Assembly: GCA_902767395.1 (NCBI GenBank)
Contig: CACXHI010000165.1
Coordinates: 1-14,562 of the forward strand
Reading direction: 5' to 3'
DNA: 14,562 bases
DNA from: Oscillospiraceae bacterium
GTDB lineage: Bacteria; Bacillota; Clostridia; Oscillospirales; Oscillospiraceae
The translations under genes and the position numbers were made by a program. Below the pieces are notes generated by a model that was not told the origin of the DNA, searched no databases, and was given only the letters and a program-made list of their open reading frames with translations. The stretch's first letter is position 1; each line of letters starts with the position of its first letter. This document shows, one piece after another, positions 12,479-14,562 of this stretch.

Positions 12479-12518
12479 CAAGGTCCCGCAGCCATTTCTG
12501 ATCAGCTGCGGGACCTTG
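12479..12518 (-). terminator. Rho-independent terminator of the flavoprotein gene
   Basis: CAAGGTCCCGCAGC (12479-12492) and its perfect complement (12505-12518) form a 14-bp GC-rich stem with a 12-nt loop. On the minus strand it is followed by TTTGAG. It lies 13 nt after the stop of the 12532-13101 gene. A smaller GCGTCC/GGACGC hairpin at 12420-12434 precedes the sirtuin gene. Confidence 0.75.
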
Positions 12519-12531
12519 CTTATTACGGCGA

Positions 12532-13101
12532 TCAGGCCAGCAGCCACTCGATCATTTCATCGGCCGCTTTGAGATCCTCCGGCTTTTCCAAAATGCTGCC
12601 GGGGACGTTGGCGTTGCCAGCCACATGGGCCTTGTATTCGCGGAAGCCCGCGGTGGCAAAACTCTTTAGGTTGGTTTCCACCATGTTCGTGTAGACGTCT
12701 ACAGGCCCAAAGCCCGCGAAGAAGTAGCCGCCCAGCTTCTTGTCCTTGCGCCCGGCCATGGAGAAGTCCGGCTGGGTGAAGGCCATGAAGGAGTAGGTGC
12801 GGTCCAAAAGCGCCTTGAGCTGCGCGGGGAACTGATCCCAATGCACCGGCGCGAGAATCAGCATGGCGTCACAGCTGTCGAGCGCGGGGATCAGGGCAGT
12901 GAAGTCGTCCTTCTGAATGCAGTTGGGGGTGTGCTGCCGCTTGCAGGCGTCGCAGGCGAGACACACACGGACGTCCTTCTCGCCAATGTGGAAGGTGTTG
13001 ACCTCGGCCTTTCCGGCCAGCTGCTCCACAATGCGGTTTTCCAGAGTGTAGGAGTTGCCCTTTCTGCGCTTGCTTGCGTTGACGATCAATAGCTTTTTCA
13101 T
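12532..13101 (-). CDS. Iron-sulfur flavoprotein / NADPH-dependent FMN reductase family
   Basis: 189 residues from MKKLLIVNASKRRKGNSYTL. The loop SKRRKGNS (10-17) binds the FMN phosphate in flavodoxin-like proteins, and APVHWDQFPAQLKALLDRTY (84-103) is the second FMN-contacting block. Cys47, 50, 53 and 61 (CX2CX2CX7C) form the compact cysteine motif of archaeal and clostridial iron-sulfur flavoproteins, which hold a [4Fe-4S] cluster and transfer electrons in redox or oxidative-stress reactions. The upstream Rrf2 remnant ends within ATGATG, so ATG 13104 overlaps its stop; AGGAGG lies 6 nt before ATG 13101 and only 3 nt before 13104, so 13101 is preferred. Pairing with an Rrf2 regulator suggests redox or Fe-S control, but that regulator is truncated. 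A terminator follows at 12479-12518. Confidence 0.88.
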   Translation of the reverse strand: MKKLLIVNASKRRKGNSYTLENRIVEQLAGKAEVNTFHIGEKDVRVCLACDACKRQHTPNCIQKDDFTALIPALDSCDAMLILAPVHWDQFPAQLKALLDRTYSFMAFTQPDFSMAGRKDKKLGGYFFAGFGPVDVYTNMVETNLKSFATAGFREYKAHVAGNANVPGSILEKPEDLKAADEMIEWLLA

Positions 13102-13469
13102 CATGTACCTCCTGTTTTTTCGTTGGTTTCCTTTTCGATCTCTCTGCGTGTGTCCGCCACAACCTCCGCCAGAGAAATGTGCTTCATCTGATCCTCCATA
13201 GCGTCCTGAATCTCTGCAAGACGCGAGGCCATTGCCTTGTGGATGTTTCTGCCGACGGGGCAGTTGGCATTCGGGTTTTCGTGGAAGTGGAACAGCCCCT
13301 CCTCATGTGCACAGTTCAATGCCCGATAGAGGTCCAAGAAGCTGATCTTTTCCAAGGGCTTTGCCAGCGTGATCCCGCTCCGCCCCTGACGGATCTCGAG
13401 GATTCCAGCCGCCTTGAGCCGCCCCATCACGTTTCGCACAATGACGGGATTGGCCCCGATGCTTCCTGA
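13101..13469 (-). pseudogene. 5'-truncated Rrf2-family regulator gene
   Basis: Reading from SGSIGANPVIVRNVMGRLKA, the sequence matches the recognition helix and wing of Rrf2 proteins, followed by a complete effector half (KPLEKISFLDLYRAL, FHFHENPNANCPVGRNIHKA and a long C-terminal helix). The first 30-35 residues that normally form helices 1-2 (the MKxSTKFSVAVHxL start) are absent. The frame stays open upstream to 13547, but that part consists of a terminator hairpin and another palindrome, not coding sequence. No promoter, ribosome site or usual start codon is visible at the homology edge; TTG 13487 lies inside the terminator. The stop TGA (13103-13101) overlaps the ATG of the flavoprotein gene. 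DNA binding is probably lost. Confidence 0.7.
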
Positions 13470-13510
13470 AACAAAAACACCAGCCAACCCTTTTTTGGGA
13501 AAGCTGGTGT
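13468..13510 (-). terminator. Rho-independent terminator of the capA-type gene
   Basis: ACACCAGC (minus 13510-13503) pairs with GCTGGTGT (13484-13477), extended inside by CCC/GGG around an A-rich loop, and is followed on the minus strand by TTTTTGTTT. It lies 45 nt after the CapA stop and directly before the Rrf2 remnant. Confidence 0.85.
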
Positions 13511-13521
13511 CGCTGCGTTTC

Positions 13522-13544
13522 GGGACGCCGGTCTGCGGCGTCCC
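13522..13544. repeat. Perfect 9-bp hairpin next to the capA terminator
   Basis: GGGACGCCG (13522-13530) and CGGCGTCCC (13536-13544) with a 5-nt loop, 10 nt past the CapA stop. It probably adds to termination or protects the 3' end of the transcript. Confidence 0.6.
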
Positions 13545-13554
13545 CATTTATGTT

Positions 13555-14562
13555 TCACTTTTCGGCCAAGCTGTCCGGCAGCTTCGTCAGCTCCTTGAGT
13601 TCCTCCACCGAGGCGACCAGCTGCTCATAAAGCTTGTCGGAAACGCGATCGTAATACTCCTTCTGATAAAAGCTGATGGTATCGAGGGTATCCATGATTT
13701 CATAGCTCTGGATATTCAGCGTGTCCGAAGGGGCGGCTGAGTAGGTGGGCGCGTATTGCACCTCCTGAATGGAGACGTCCGCGCCGTCCTTCAAGAAGCT
13801 GACGCGGAGCACGCAGCCGTTTCTGGCGGAGGAGGTGTCCGCCGCAGAGACAAAGTCCCCGAGACTGTAGGCGATGAAATTGCCGCCGAAGGGGGTGATC
13901 TCCCGGCTTTCCAGCGCCATCGGGCCGACGTAGTGCGAGTGAGAGCCGACGATCAGATTGACCCCGCTCTCAAACAGCAGCTTTGCCGCGTCCTTCTGCG
14001 ACTGGGCAATGTTGCGGTCATATTCGCTGCCCCAGTGGACCATCGCAATCACGACGTCGGGGGAACAGGCCTTGGCCTGCTCTACGGCGGCGGTGATCGC
14101 GGCCCGGTCAAGCTCGGTGTAATTTGTGTCGTAGTCCCGATAGAGCAGGTTCACGCAATAGTCCGCGCCGTCCGGCAGACGGAGGTTGTTCATGCCCTTC
14201 GTAAAGGCCAGAAAGGCAAAGCGAATGCCGTTGACCTCCCGAATCAGAACGCCGTTTTCCTCCCGATCCTGAGGGGAAATCCACGTTCCCAGCGCATCCA
14301 TGCCGGCGTTCTCAATGGCCTGCTTGGTGGCGGTCAGGCCGCTGATTCCGTTCTGGATGCTGTAGGAGTTGGCGGTTTGCAGGATGTCAAAGCCTGCCGC
14401 GTAGAGGTCGCGGAGCAGGGCGGGGGGGTAGTTGTGATCCGACACGTCGGCTGCTTCCGTGACGTTGCCCTCCAGATTGCCGACCGTCAGATCGGCGGAA
14501 GCCAGACGGGCTGTGATCCGGCGAAACAGCGGCGAAAAGTCGTAGTCGGAGCCGCCCAGAAA
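13555..14562 (-). CDS. CapA family protein (PGA_cap metallophosphatase-like), C-terminal part
   Basis: 336 codons of the gene are inside the window; the frame is open to the right edge, so the N-terminus, and any signal peptide, lies outside. The segment LTVGNLEGNV (near the edge) and the blocks IAMVHWGSEYDRNIAQSQK, NLIVGSHSHYVGPM and NFIAYSLGDFVSA match the calcineurin-like PGA_cap domain of CapA proteins. These are usually anchored outside the membrane, with roles in poly-gamma-glutamate or other envelope polymers. The segment that reads NNHxxDxG in typical CapA proteins is NSYSIQNG here, so a metal-binding His and Asp are absent; I recall similar ANSYSI-NG sequences in relatives from Oscillospirales, so this may define a subfamily. 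A start at GTG 14445 is an artefact, since similarity continues upstream. The terminator is at 13468-13510. Confidence 0.88.
   Translation of the reverse strand, partial: FLGGSDYDFSPLFRRITARLASADLTVGNLEGNVTEAADVSDHNYPPALLRDLYAAGFDILQTANSYSIQNGISGLTATKQAIENAGMDALGTWISPQDREENGVLIREVNGIRFAFLAFTKGMNNLRLPDGADYCVNLLYRDYDTNYTELDRAAITAAVEQAKACSPDVVIAMVHWGSEYDRNIAQSQKDAAKLLFESGVNLIVGSHSHYVGPMALESREITPFGGNFIAYSLGDFVSAADTSSARNGCVLRVSFLKDGADVSIQEVQYAPTYSAAPSDTLNIQSYEIMDTLDTISFYQKEYYDRVSDKLYEQLVASVEELKELTKLPDSLAEK

Noticed and set aside
11463..12572. 369-codon plus-strand frame opposite the sirtuin gene
   Set aside because: Antisense shadow of a gene with clear NAD-binding motifs; GC-skewed codon positions keep the opposite strand open.
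1..14562. tRNA, rRNA, CRISPR array or insertion sequence
   Set aside because: No tRNA cloverleaf, rRNA segment, regularly spaced repeats, transposase gene or paired terminal repeats with target duplications were seen on reading both strands.

Overview
The window looks like a chromosomal segment of a Gram-positive anaerobe of class Clostridia, most likely a gut Oscillospirales-type organism. The base composition is moderately GC-rich, Shine-Dalgarno sites are strong (AGGAGG type), and promoters resemble sigma-A with 17-18 bp spacers. The families present are typical of that group: Rrf2 regulators, an iron-sulfur flavoprotein, a CapA protein with an ANSYSIQNG motif, a flavoredoxin-like reductase and a macrodomain-linked-type sirtuin. 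The assignment is inferred from gene content; no rRNA or other marker gene is present.

Layout. (1) Positions 1-2055, minus strand: an Rrf2 regulator, then a copper module made of an HMA / SafE-type membrane / cupredoxin-like fusion protein and the first 26 codons of a copper P-type ATPase. A CCTAT..TGTTTAGTA motif occurs both in the Rrf2 promoter and upstream of the copper genes, suggesting an autoregulated Rrf2 switch. (2) Positions 2067-5500, plus strand: a decayed stretch. It holds a 45-nt YjbR remnant, a damaged ATC-hydrolase-like gene behind a strong promoter, an intact methyltransferase, a chimeric ABC-ATPase / FtsX-permease / nitroreductase pseudogene, an intact flavoredoxin and a frameshifted small gene. 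(3) Positions 5547-6677, plus strand: a YgjP-type metallopeptidase lacking one zinc ligand, and an intact YjbR/MmcQ protein. (4) Positions 6812-9922, minus strand: an accessory block with an orphan SUKH protein, an unrecognised protein and a two-gene AAA ATPase + DUF4276 (TOPRIM-like) operon that resembles anti-phage ATPase/nuclease pairs. (5) Positions 10162-14562: a plus-strand Xaa-Pro aminopeptidase, then on the minus strand a SirTM-like sirtuin without its zinc cysteines, an iron-sulfur flavoprotein preceded by a 5'-truncated Rrf2 gene, and the 3' part of a capA-type gene.

How the genes fit together. The clearest functional units are the Rrf2-copper module and the ATPase-DUF4276 operon (ATGA overlap, own promoter). 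The 2138-4492 region looks like a former operon (hydrolase, methyltransferase, ABC exporter) that lost most of its parts through deletions. The best candidates for something new are the Rrf2 control of copper genes, the putative defence operon and the zinc-less sirtuin.
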